Assembly (NCBI GenBank): GCA_964016885.1
Contig: OZ024743.1
Location: forward strand, 339,079,229-339,143,228
Source: Eledone cirrhosa
Lineage: Eukaryota > Mollusca > Cephalopoda > Octopoda > Eledonidae
Length of the DNA stretch: 64,000 nt
Direction of reading: 5' to 3'
Of this stretch, positions 29,501 through 39,124 are shown one piece after another (position 1 is the stretch's first letter; each line of letters starts with the position of its first letter). The notes below the pieces were generated by a model. The model saw nothing but the letters and a program-made list of their open reading frames with translations, was not told the origin of the DNA and searched no databases. The translations under genes were made by a program, and so were the position numbers.

Positions 29501-32500
29501 CTGGTCTAACTAGTTAGTGATAGTCTGTGGTTTAACTAGTTAGTGACAGTCTCTGGTCTAACTAGTTAGTGACAGTCTGTGGTCTAAATAGTTAGTTACA
29601 GTTTGTGATCTAAATACTTAGTGACAGCCTGTGGTCTAACTAGTTACAGCCTATTGTCTAACTAGTTAACGACAGTCTGTGGTCTAACTAGTTAGAGGCA
29701 GTTTGTGGTCTAACTAGTTAGTGACAATCTGTGGTCTAACTAGTTAGTGACAGTCTGTGGTCTAACTAGTCACTCACAGTTTGTGGTCTAACTAGTTAGT
29801 GACAGTTTTTGGTTTAACTAGTTAGTGACAGCCTGTGGTCTAACTAGTTACAGCCTGTGGTCTAACTAGTTAGTGGCAGTCTGTGGTCTAACTAGTTAGT
29901 GATAGCCTCTTATCTAACTAATTAGTTAGTCTGTTGTCTCACTAGTTAGTGACAATCTGTGGTCTAAACAGTTAATGACAGTCTGTTGTCTAACTAATTA
30001 GAGGCAGTTCGTGGTCTAACAAGTTAGTGACAATCTGTCATCTAACTAGTTAGTGACAGTCTATGGTCTAACTAGTTAGTGACAGTTTGTGGTCTGACTA
30101 GTTAGTGACAGTTTGTGGTCTAACTAATTAGTGGCAGTCTGTGGTCTAACTAGCTAGTGATAGCCTCTTATCTAACTAGTTAGCGAGTCTGTGGTGTAAC
30201 TGTTTAGTGACAGCCTGTGGTCTAACTAGTTAATGACAGTCTGTGGTCTAACTAGGTAAAGGTAGTTTGTGGTTTAACTAGTTAGTGACAGTCTGTGGTC
30301 TAACTAGTTAGTGACAGTTTGTGGTCTAACTAGTTAGTGACAGTTTGTGATCTAACTAGTTAGTGACAGCCTCTTGTCTAACTAGTTAGTGATAGTCTGT
30401 GGTTTAACCAGTTAGTGACAGTCTCTGGTCTAACTAGTTAGTGACAGTCTGTGGTCTAAATAGTTAGTTACAGTTTGTGATCTAAATAGCTAGTGACAGC
30501 CTGTGGTCTAATTAGTTACAGCCTGTTGTTTAACTAGTTAACGACAGTCTGTGGTCTAACTACTTAGAGACAGTTTGTGGTCTAACTAGTTAGTGACAAT
30601 CTGTGGTCGAACTAGTTAGTGACAGTCTGTGGTCTAACTAGTTACAGCCTGTGGTCTAACTAGTTAATGACAGCCTGTAGTCTAACTAGTTACAGACAGT
30701 TTGTGGTCTAACTAGTTAGTGACAGTCTGTGGTCTAACTAATTAGTGATAGCCTCTTATCTAACTAATTAGTTAGTCTGTTGTCCAACTAGTTAGTGACA
30801 GTCTGTGGTCTAAATAGTTAATGACAGCCTCTTGTCTAACTAGTTAGAGGCAGTTTGTGGTCTAACAAGTTAGTGACAATCTGTGATCTAACTAGTTAGT
30901 GACAGTTTCTGGTCTAACTAGTTAGTGACAGTTTGTGATCTAACTAGTTAGTGACAGCCTCTGGTCTAACTAGTTAGTGATAGTCTGTGGTTTAACTAGT
31001 TAGTGACAGTCTCTGGTCTAACTAGTTAGTGACAGTCTGTGGTCTAAATAGTTAGTTACAGTTTGTGATCTAAATACTTAGTGACAGCCTGTGGTCTAAC
31101 TAGTTACAGCCTATTGTCTAACTAGTTAACGACAGTCTGTGGTCTAACTAGTTAGAGGCAGTTTGTGGTCTAACTAGTTAGTGACAATCTGTGGTCTAAC
31201 TAGTTAGTGACAGTCTGTGGTCTAACTAGTCACTCACAGTTTGTGGTCTAACTAGTTAGTGACAGTTTTTGGTTTAACTAGTTAGTGACAGCCTGTGGTC
31301 TAACTAGTTACAGCCTGTGGTCTAACTAGTTAGTGGCAGTCTGTGGTCTAACTAGTTAGTGATAGCCTCTTATCTAACTAATTAGTTAGTCTGTTGTCTC
31401 ACTAGTTAGTGACAATCTGTGGTCTAAACTGTTAATGACAGTCTGTTGTCTAACTAATTAGAGGCAGTTCGTGGTCTAACAAGTTAGTGACAATCTGTGA
31501 TCTAACTAGTTAGTGACAGTCTGTGGTCTAACTAGTTAGTGACAGTTTGTGGTCTGACTAGTTAGTGACAGTTTGTGGTCTAACTAGTTAAAACCTGTGG
31601 TCTAACTAGTTAATAACAGTCTGTGGTCTAGCTAGTTAGTGACTGTTTGTGGTCTAACTAATTAGTGGCAGTCTGTGGTCTAACTAGCTAGTGATAGCCT
31701 CTTATCTAACTAGTTAGCGAGTCTGTGGTCTAACTGTTTAGTGACAGCCTGTGGTCTAACTAGTTAATGACAGTCTGTTGTCTAACTAGGTAAAGGTAGT
31801 TTGTGGTTTAACTAGTTAGTGACAGTCTGTGGTCTAACTAGTTAGTGACAGTTTGTGATCTAACTAGTTAGTGACAGTTTGTGATCTAACTAGTTAGTGA
31901 CAGCCTCTTGTCTAACTAGTTAGTGATAGTCTGTGGTTTAACCAGTTAGTGACAGTCTCTGGTCTAACTAGTTAGTGACAGTCTGTGGTCTAAATAGTTA
32001 GTTACAGTTTGTGATCTAAATAGTTAGTGACAGCCTGTGGTCTAATTAGTTACAGCCTGTTGTTTAACTAGTTAACGACAGTCTGTGGTCTAACTCCTTA
32101 GAGACAGTTTGTGGTCTAACTAGTTAGTGACAATCTGTGGTCTAACTAGTTAGTGACAGTCTGTTGTCTAACTAGTCAGTCACAGTTTGTGGTCTAGCTA
32201 GTTAGTGACAGTTTGTGGTTTAACTAGTTAGTGACAGCCTGTGGTCTAACTAGTTACAGCCTGTGGTCTAACTAGTTAATGACAGCCTGTAGTCTAACTA
32301 GTTACAGACAGTTTGTGGTCTAACTAGTTAGTGACAGTCTGTGGTCTAACTAGTTAGTGATAGCCTCTTATCTAACTAATTAGTTAGTCTGTTGTCCAAC
32401 TAGTTAGTGACAGTCTGTGGTCTAAATAGTTAATGACAGTCTGTTGTCTAACTAGTTAGAGGCAGTTTGTGGTCTAACAAGTTAGTGACAATCTGTGATC
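29441..32500 (+). repeat. Tandem duplication inside the satellite, 1,460/1,534-bp unit
   Basis: The block starting GACAGTTTCTGGTCTAACTA at 29,441 recurs at 30,901 (offset 1,460). After about 30,110 the offset becomes 1,534, because copy 2 has 74 bp more, which equals one 22-bp plus two 26-bp units. Copy 2 merges into the right end of the array. The unit overlaps the end of the 3,257-bp duplication, so the events are nested. Confidence 0.88.
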
Positions 32501-33030
32501 TAACTAGTTAGTGACAGTCTGTGGTCTAACTAGTTAGTGACAGTTTGTGGTCTAACTAGTTAGTGACAGTTTGTGGTCTAACCAGTTAGTGACAACCTCT
32601 TGTCTAACTAGTTAGTGATAGTCTCTTATCTAACTAGTTAGTGACAGCCTCTGGTCTAACTAGTTAGTGACAGTCTGTGGTCTAACTAGTTAGTTACAAT
32701 CTGTGGTCTAACTAGTTAGTGACAGTTTGTGGTCTACCTAGTTAGTGACAGTCTGCGGTTTAACTAGTTAGTTTCAGCCTATGGTCTAACTAGTTACAGT
32801 CTGTGGTCTAACTAGTTAATGACAGTTTGTGGTCTAACTAGTTAGTGATAGCCTCTTATCTAACTAGTTAGTGAGTCTGTGGTCTAACTAGTTAGTGACA
32901 GTCTGTGTCTAACTAGTTAATGACAGTCTGTGGTCTAACTAGTTAGAGGCAGTTTTTGGTCTAACTAGTTAGTGACAGTCTGTGGTTTAACTAGTTAGTG
33001 ACAGCCTGTGTTCTAACTAGTTACATCCTG

Positions 33031-33448
33031 TAAAATGATTAAAGATATGGGTGTGTGTGTGAGTGTATTTGTGTGTGTGTGTGTATGCGAGTGCGTGTGT
33101 GTATTCTTCTACACATCCGTTACCAGTGCCACGACGAAGTTCCTGTTCTATCTCACCCTGTCCAGCATTGCGATCTGAAGTTCCCTTGCCTCCAGCCCCG
33201 TGTCATCATCAAGAACAAACTTCATTGTGATGGTTGTTCTCCCAACTCATCTGCATACATTTGTTTTACAGAAGATAACTGTCAATAGAATCATTGTGAC
33301 GTTTCACATCTCCGGCTAATGCGAGCCTCCTCTGCCTTATGATGTCAGAAAGGCGAGAATATTAACCGTAGAGCGATTATATTTGCTACGCGTGTTTTCC
33401 AGGAGATTCTCTGGACCTTTCTCGGCGTTCGTATAAATAAGCCATTAA
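33031..33448. other. Array edge: GT-rich microsatellite and unassigned DNA
   Basis: Right after the satellite comes TAAAATGATTAAAGATATGG, then an impure GT repeat at about 33,050-33,105. From there to 33,448 I see nothing that can be named. A 77-codon open frame here starts in the GT repeat and has no recognisable domain. Confidence 0.6.
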
Positions 33449-33622
33449 TCAAAAGCTGCTATGGCCAGATGCCTAACCATCTGCGAATGCAGAGAGGAGG
33501 ACCAGACGATGCAGCACTGCCTTGTTTGCCCTCTACTATCCAACCAGTGCAGCTTAAAAGATCTTGCAGAATTTAATAATAATTCAAAGGACTGTGTAAA
33601 GAAATGGGAAACTGTCATATAA
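33449..33622 (+). pseudogene. Non-LTR retrotransposon C-terminal zinc-knuckle fragment
   Basis: The frame through ATG at 33,461 reads about 53 codons to a TAA at 33,620-33,622. It contains CECREEDQTMQHCLVC, a C-x1-C-x8-H-x3-C cluster, and then PLL and an ending with KKWETVI. This is the usual C-terminal tail of jockey-type LINE ORF2 proteins, a zinc-knuckle-like cluster after the reverse transcriptase. A stop (TAA, 33,446-33,448) closes the frame just upstream, so only the tail survives. It cannot be functional. The clade call is approximate. Confidence 0.7.
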
Positions 33623-33649
33623 CCACATGCTTCGAAGATATGAAAAGAA

Positions 33650-33781
33650 GAAGTCATTAATCCTGTTGGTGAGTGATTTTGTTAATGTCAATAACTCACA
33701 TCTGTAGAGGAGATTGGATTCGACGGTTGCTTTGAATAGTCTCATTTTCGTTGTTTTCTTGACCGAAGATACCCACACCAT
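33650..33781 (-). pseudogene. LINE reverse transcriptase thumb-region fragment
   Basis: On the minus strand from 33,781 the frame reads KTTKMRLFKATVESNLLY, then RCELLTLTKSLTNRI. This matches the segment after the catalytic motifs in RTE/jockey-like LINE proteins, typically LRLF-x6-LLYGCETW-x-L. The fragment is about 45 codons and lies on the strand opposite to the zinc-knuckle fragment next to it. The two are therefore probably from different insertions, or from one rearranged insertion. No start, catalytic motif or 3' end remains. Confidence 0.65.
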
Positions 33782-33829
33782 CGATAGGGAGTTGAGAGCC
33801 CTTATACCTTGCCTATCCTAGTGTCTATA

Positions 33830-34001
33830 TATATAGAAATATATATATATTGATCGCATTTGGAAGGGCGGCCAGCTGTAGAAACCATGCCAAATATGGA
33901 AAGTATGAGCAATATGAAGTCGTGCCAACTCGCCTAGTCTTGGACCATAACAACTCAACTCATCCAAACTATGCTACCGTGGAAAGCGAACGTAAAATGA
34001 T

Positions 34002-34059
<58 letters not shown>

Positions 34060-34066
34060 GTATATG

Positions 34067-34097
<31 letters not shown>

Positions 34098-34124
34098 CTA
34101 GAAAGGTAGGTAGGTAGGTAGGTG

Positions 34125-34187
<63 letters not shown>

Positions 34188-34194
34188 CGATAAC
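33830..34194. repeat. Compound microsatellite TC/TA/GA, GGTA and GATA
   Basis: A short TA run lies at about 33,826-33,850. From about 34,007 there are (TC)n, (TA)n and (GA)n, a palindromic arrangement. About 34,104-34,126 is (GGTA)n and about 34,129-34,194 is (GATA)n. The GATA tract directly abuts the 3' end of the minus-strand LINE that follows. Confidence 0.9.
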
Positions 34195-34489
34195 TTTCTT
34201 TTTATTTGCCACCAGGGCATCAAACGGTGGGACAAGTACAATGGGGGGAGTTTACATAAAAAGGCGTCCTCACTAAAGAGGAGGCAATAACAAGATATAA
34301 AAATATAAAATATAAAATATAAAATATAAAATATAACAAAAATAAATTGAAAAACAAAATCCTCAATAGGGAGGTCGCATACACCCCCGAAAAAAGTATG
34401 CAACCCTTCTCCTCAGGAGCACAGAGAGAGGGTGCTCTCTTGATCTTTCATCTTTCTCACCTACAGTCTGATGTAGAGAGAAGGCCCAT

Positions 34490-35600
34490 TCACACAGGCC
34501 ATCTGCTCACTTTCACCCATCTTTCATAGAAACGGCTGGGGTGCAGCACCTCTCTCTCCATCCTGATCCTTCTTCCGAAATGATATCGGAAGAAACGGAC
34601 CAGTTGTTGGCCAGAGAGAAAGGTGTCTGACCTCAGTCCTTTAAGACGCATCCACCATACAACCTCTTTCGCCATGGCTACTACGCACAGAAACACCGCC
34701 CCTCCTTCGTTTTTGAAGAGGGGAGGCGGCTTGATCGTTACAATAGACTCGGTGGTCAACCCGATCGGTCCCACCCTTGACAGCAGTTGTTCGACATAGC
34801 CCCACAGATCGGCAATGCCCGAGCAGTGTACCAATGCATGTGCAACGGTTTCCTCGTCGCACACGCATCTGGGACAGATCTTTTTCGAGGGGTCCCTACC
34901 CGGGCGCCCGTGTCTGTAGAGCCTTTCTCGAACGGGCAGAGCCCCTCGGTAGCACTGCCAGGCCAGGGACCTCTGGAAGTTATCCATGGGTCCTGGGCTG
35001 AATGTCCTACCGAACAGGTTGGCCAGTTCGTCTTCCTCCATGCCTATGGCTTCTCCGAGGGCGTCGTCGCACCTGCTAACCACCAGCCCTATATAGAATG
35101 ACGAGGTGGATTCTCCACTGACAGCCGGGTCCGCCTGCCAGAGAGCCGTGAGCGCCTGGGCACACTCGGTATGCCAGGCGCCCAGTTTTCTCCGTCTTTG
35201 CTTGACCCAGTATTGCAGCTCGATGAGCGAGACGAGTCTGGGAAAGGCTCGCCTCACAAACGGGGCCCACACCGGTTGACCGATGAGGAATACCTGGACA
35301 TGCCGTAGCCTTAATGCGTGTTTACGTATCATTAGCCACGGCAGTCCTCCTTTCGAAGGGTGTTGACAGCAGATGGATCTCCTCACCATAGGAGCCCGCT
35401 TCTTCCAAAGGAATTGGAAGAGTGCGCGCTCCATTATTTTGGCGAGCGTTTCCTTTGGGCAAGGCACAACGGTCAGGCGGTAGTCGATGACGGACGCGAT
35501 ATAAGTGTTCGCCACCTCCGCCCGACATTTCAGGGACAGTTTGCACTCGGCCCACATCTGGGTCAGTGTAAACACCCTGTTCGTTACCTCACCCCAGTTT
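34490..35600 (-). pseudogene. Tx1/L1-like ORF2, C-terminal part after the frameshift
   Basis: This frame continues the protein above. Homologous reading starts at about residue 35 of a 404-residue open frame whose first part (35,704-35,600) is only a shadow. It reads NWGEVTNRVFTLTQMWAECK and goes on through the thumb and linker. At residues 277-294 it has a C-x2-C-x8-H-x4-C cluster (CPRC, then H289 and C294), the zinc knuckle found near the end of L1/Tx1 ORF2. It ends SRWPV at a stop at 34,490. Apart from the single frameshift I see no break in it. Confidence 0.85.
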
Positions 35601-37311
35601 TCTCCACCTGGAGGTCTGGTCCGAACCAGACCCCGAGCAACTTCACCGGGCCCTCCGTCCAGCGCCCGACGACGCCATCGGAGGGCATCGATCTGCCCCT
35701 CCACGTGCCGAGTTGCAGACCGATCGACTTGTCCCGGTTCAGCTTAGTCCCTGTAAACCTTTCGTACTCCTCCAGTAAGGTGCCGATCGCCCCGATTTCC
35801 GAGGCCATCGATACCATTACTGTTACGTCATCGGCGTAAGCCGACACCGCTTTCCGCAATCCCGGTTCCAACGGGATGCCCTGCAACAACTCCAACTTCC
35901 GCAGCAGTGGTTCTAGAGTCATTACATACAGAAGGGAGGAGAGAGGGCACCCTTGTCGGATGGACCGCGCGATTTCGAACGGCTCCGAGAGGTAGCCGTT
36001 CACCTTGACCCTAGAGCAGATGTGGCTGCTGTGCATGACATTGATCCAGCCCCTGAAAACGGGTCCGAAGCCTGCCGCCGCTAGCACCGCATCCAGGTAA
36101 CCATGATCGACCCTATCGAACGCCTTAGATTGATCCAAGTTGATCAGGGCCCCACCAAAGCCAGGTTCGTTCCCAACCCTCTCTATGATGTATCGCATGA
36201 GGTGGAGGTTGTCGTGGATGGACCTGGACGGGATAGCACATGTCTGCGCATCTCCCACCAGGTTGCCCACGACAAGCGCCAACGTCTTTGCTAGCACCTT
36301 GGCCAAAATCTGTAACTCTGTATTTAGCAGAGTTATGGGCCTGAAATTATTTATATCGTCCCCCTTGTTCTCGTCCTTCCTCACTAGCGTGACTACGCCC
36401 TTGGTCACAGCACAGGGAATTCTCCCGTTCTGTTGCCAGTTGCAGTAGACCGCCTCGAGGAAATCGGGGAACAAGTCCGGCATAGCTAGATATAGTTCGT
36501 ATGGAAGACCATCGAGACCCGGGGATTTGCGTTTGCCGCATTGGCTCAGCACGTCCTCTATCTCAGCGGCTGAAATCGGCTCCTCGCAGGACTTCGCCTC
36601 CCTGTCCGAGAGACGCGGTAGGCCGTCGAGGTATGGACCGAAGTCCACTTCCCCAACCGGCTCCCCGCCCCTTCCGAACAATCTGGCAAAGTGCTTTTGA
36701 AAATCCTCGCACATCTGCTTAGGTTCAAGGATCACCCGTCCATCCTGGTCTCGCAAAGACCGGATAGTGGATCTACTCCCTCTTTTGGCTTCTGTCACGC
36801 GGGCCCAGCTAACAGCTTTGGTCCCCTCGTTTCCCAGAGCACGTATTTTGCTTCGGACGATGCAGCCTTCGTGTTTCTCGTCGAAGAACTGGGCCAGGGC
36901 CGTTCTCGACGCTAGCACTCTGGCCACGTCGCCGCTTCTAATTGCCTCTTCTACACTATCTACCAACTCCCTTTCCTTCCTATTTCTATTTGAGGCTAAC
37001 TCCTTACTAAATTCTATAGAGACTACTCTAATCTCTCTTTTGAGAGATCCCCACCACCTGCTGTTGACGATGGCGCCCGTCAACTGCTCCTTAACTAAAG
37101 TGCTAATCCGGTCCCTGTAAGCCTTACTTGCCGGTAAGGACAAGTTGAGCTTCCAGTAACCGGGTCCCTGTCTCTGCGTTCTGTCAAGGTTGACCATGCA
37201 GGTCACTAACTTGTGGTCTGAATAGCCAACCATGCGCATTTTTGGACAACTTAAAAAGTCCTTATCCTTATTTCTAACTAAGAACCTATCCAGGTACGAC
37301 CTAGATGATCC
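35584..37311 (-). pseudogene. Tx1/L1-like ORF2, endonuclease end plus reverse transcriptase
   Basis: The open frame runs from the truncation at about 37,311 to a TAA at 35,584-35,586. The first ATG is at 37,239 and gives 551 residues. Counting from there: SDHKLV at 7-12 closes the APE endonuclease; KSPGLDG is at 238-244; NNFRPITLLN at 297-306; motif A, INLDQSKAFDRVDH, at 366-379; motif B, SIRQGCPLSSLLY, at 426-438; and the catalytic YADD at 468-471. All reverse transcriptase motifs are present. The frame is lost just after LLGVWFGPDL, where a one-base change near 35,598-35,604 (an A run on the coding strand) shifts the protein into the next frame. About 200 N-terminal endonuclease residues are missing compared with a full-length protein. 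The role in the intact element is target-primed reverse transcription. Confidence 0.88.
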
Positions 37312-37312
37312 G

Positions 37313-37728
37313 CTAGATAGATAGATAAATTGAAAAATTACATAAATTCAAGAAAAAAATAAAAGAAGAAAATAGCGAACACAGAGGATAAGGAACGAAA
37401 CAAAGCAGATATCAAATAACGAAATGTCTTGTCAGCTGCCCCTAGAAGGATCATTGAGTTTTCGACGTGAAGATTAATATCTCCATTATAAACCAGTGTG
37501 CCAGTAGTTTCGAATAATCGTCCTCCCCACAACGCTTATTAATTTTTCAGATTTTTTCCACCAGCCCCGCTCATATTCCCATACCCCCTCCCGCTTATTA
37601 AATTTTGGTAATCTATCTCCGGTGAAATTTTATTTTAAGTGCTAACATTCCTGCGACAATTAATTTTCTTTAGACATTAAAAAACATTATACATGACAAA
37701 AAAAGTACATTACTCGAAATCCCATACG
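37313..37728. other. No gene seen; AT-rich unique DNA
   Basis: After a short GATA/AAATTG tract this stretch is AT-rich with short pyrimidine runs. I see no domain, RNA gene or repeat copy in it. Confidence 0.4.
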
Positions 37729-37900
37729 CAGACCTGCGAACCTGTAAAAACCGAAATGAGGAGTAGCATGAAAAAAATGCCCCAAAATGGGGAGAATGAG
37801 GCAAAATGGGGAAATTTTTCATATTGAAGGCTATACCCATTTTCACAAAAATGGGGAAACGGAGAGATCTCCCCATCGGACGGGGAGAGTTGACAGGTCT
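37729..37900 (-). mobile_element. MITE-like element, copy 1 (inverted)
   Basis: The element starts CAGACCTG and ends CAGGTCT. Its inner part holds GGGGCATTTTTTTCATG on the minus strand and several copies of CCCCATTTT. The reverse complement aligns along its length with the plus-strand element at 38,431-38,628 (shared GACCTGTCAACTCTCCC, AAATGGGTATAGC, GGGGCATTTTTTT). The flanks CATACG and CATGCG may be a decayed target duplication. There is no coding capacity, so any movement would need a transposase supplied by another element. Confidence 0.6.
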
Positions 37901-38129
37901 TCATGCGTTATAAAATAAATAGGATGGATTGGAGCTTCAATATGTAAATTAAACGACTAATTCTAGTTTTTAAATAAATCAACGGAAATAACCTAGAAAA
38001 ATTACCGATTTTCCAGCCCCTCCCCGCTTATTCCACCCACCCCTATTATTTAGGACCCGAGAGTATAGTAGAAGGGTCTGTTGGGAATGATGTAAGACAG
38101 CACACCAAACCTACAACGAGAGCATTAAG
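37901..38129. other. AT-rich spacer
   Basis: Nothing recognisable between the MITE-like copy and the SINE fragment. Confidence 0.35.
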
Positions 38130-38224
38130 AAAATCCACTCTGAGTTCAAATCCCGGCGAGGTCAACTTTGTTTTTCATCCTTTGGAGGTCGATAAACGAA
38201 TATCAATCAAGTACTGGGGTGGAC
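38130..38224 (+). repeat. Cephalopod-type tRNA-derived SINE fragment
   Basis: It contains a B-box-like CTGAGTTCAAATCCCGGC, then GAGGTCAACTTTG, TTTTCATCCTTTGGAGGTCG, ATAAA and AAGTACTGGGGT. These are the conserved body and end of the SINE seen in fuller form at 54.4-55.0 kb. The 5' half with the A box is missing or too diverged. A CT-rich tract follows at 38,226-38,285. Confidence 0.8.
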
Positions 38225-38430
38225 TGTTTCTCTTTATCTCTTTCTCACTCCCTCTTTCTCTCTCCTACCTTTTCCTCTTTCTCTGGAAGGCATCAGCTGT
38301 GTTCACTCCTAGAGAGTGGATGGGCTCCGCCTAGTTTTAAAAATGTCCCAAACACGCCGTATGACATGACGGCGCCACTACAGTTCCATCAAGAATTACA
38401 GATCTATACATACCTACAAACAACACAGTA

Positions 38431-38628
38431 ACAGACCTGTCAACTCTCCCAGTCCGGCGAGGAGATTTCCTACCCACTTTGGGGTGGGTGAGAGATGTCT
38501 TCTCTTGAGTAAATGGGTATAGCTTTCATTATGTAAAGTCTTCCCTCATTTCGCCCCATTTCTCTTCGTTTGGGGCATTTTTTTTTCATGGTCTCTCCGT
38601 TTGGGCTTTTAGAGGTTGGCAGGTCTGT
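38431..38628 (+). mobile_element. MITE-like element, copy 2, with TIRs and AGTA target duplication
   Basis: The 198-bp element begins ACAGACCTGTCAACTCTCC and ends GAGGTTGGCAGGTCTGT, so the ends form imperfect terminal inverted repeats of about 18 bp with a perfect outer ACAGACCTG/CAGGTCTGT. AGTA lies directly outside both ends (38,427-38,430 and 38,629-38,632), as expected for a 4-bp target-site duplication. An inverted relative lies 530 bp upstream. There is no open frame. I do not know the superfamily. Confidence 0.65.
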
Positions 38629-38781
38629 AGTAATAGATACTATGAAATTAAAATCAGCAGAGTTTTAAAAGTCTAGCTGTGAATAAGTGCCATAAGTAGG
38701 TACAAGCCACTACTATACATAGCGGAACTGGAGCGGAACGGTTCAATTACCGGTAACTTTTTTATTAATACACCCGTCTCA

Positions 38782-39092
38782 CATTGGAGGTGAAATTTAT
38801 GTTTTCCCTAAGATTTTTGATATGTCCTTCAAAACCGTCGTAAACTAAGGAGCTCCCGAGTGGGGGGAACCACCGAAAACGAGTAATTTACGACGATTTT
38901 GAAAGCCATATTCGTTCAAAGCACACATTTCTGTGGTTTCCCCATCCGAGAACACCTTATTCTCACCAAAGTGGTTCCAGACTAACTACTAGAGAGAGGG
39001 TTAACTAAAAAAAATAACGAATAATTTCCGACAGTTTTGAAGGTCAGATTCGTGAAAAAATCCCACCAAAAACAGACATTTTACCTCCAATG
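38782..39092. mobile_element. Foldback element, about 311 bp
   Basis: The outer ends CATTGGAGGTGAAAT and ATTTTACCTCCAATG are inverted repeats. Inside, CCTTCAAAACCGTCG (38,828) pairs both with CGACGATTTTGAAAG (38,893) and with a more distant CGACAGTTTTGAAGG (39,028). The element therefore has outer and inner stems and could fold in two ways. It has no coding capacity. It is flanked by AT-rich DNA on the left and by the pyrimidine-rich tract on the right. Confidence 0.55.
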
Positions 39093-39124
39093 GAAAACAA
39101 TTGTAAATAATAGAAACTTTCCCA

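Larger units (their letters stand above)
1..33030 (+). repeat. Satellite array, 26-bp unit with a 12-bp all-frame-stop palindrome
   Basis: The whole stretch is one head-to-tail tandem array, and the left end lies outside the window. The commonest unit is TCTAACTAGTTAGTGACAGT followed by CTGTGG (26 bp, about 42% GC). Dividing length by unit size gives of the order of 1,300 units. Shorter variants recur: 22 bp (AGTG missing after CTAGTT) and 24 bp (CA missing after GTGA). Frequent point variants are CCTGTGG, TTTGTGG and CCTCTTAT. The palindrome CTAACTAGTTAG, with a SpeI site at its centre, is present or nearly so in most units and holds TAA, TAG and TAG in three different frames on each strand. 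Accordingly there is no open frame of 60 codons in 33 kb on either strand. The array stops sharply at TTACATCCTG and passes into unique and GT-rich DNA. No interspersed element was seen inside it. I do not recognise the family. Confidence 0.97.
34190..37312 (-). mobile_element. Tx1/L1-like LINE, 5'-truncated, bounded by GATA repeats
   Basis: This 3.1-kb minus-strand LINE keeps the last part of the APE-type endonuclease, the whole reverse transcriptase and the C-terminal zinc cluster, followed by about 300 bp of 3' UTR. Coding sequence begins at the truncation point near 37,311 (SGSSRSYLDRFL, typical of the endonuclease end). The 3' UTR ends GGTGGCAAATAAAAAGAAAG and then runs into (GATA)n. At the 5' end the element also meets GATAGATAGATA (37,314-37,326). 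The flanks suggest either insertion into a GATA microsatellite or a GATA-type 3' tail. The reverse transcriptase is in good condition, so the copy is fairly young. Confidence 0.88.

Noticed and set aside
1..33030. CRISPR array or bacterial-type repeat-spacer structure
   Set aside because: The units are contiguous tandem copies without unique spacers, and the surroundings are plainly animal repeats.
1..33030. Telomere-like repeat, because of GTTAG/CTAAC
   Set aside because: TTAGGG is not present as a tandem; the resemblance is limited to five bases within a longer unit.
33055..33288. 77-codon plus-strand open frame next to the satellite
   Set aside because: It starts in a GT repeat, has no recognisable domain and no support other than being open.
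35360..36915. Plus-strand open frames of up to 159 codons opposite the LINE
   Set aside because: They are antisense shadows of the GC-rich minus-strand reverse transcriptase.
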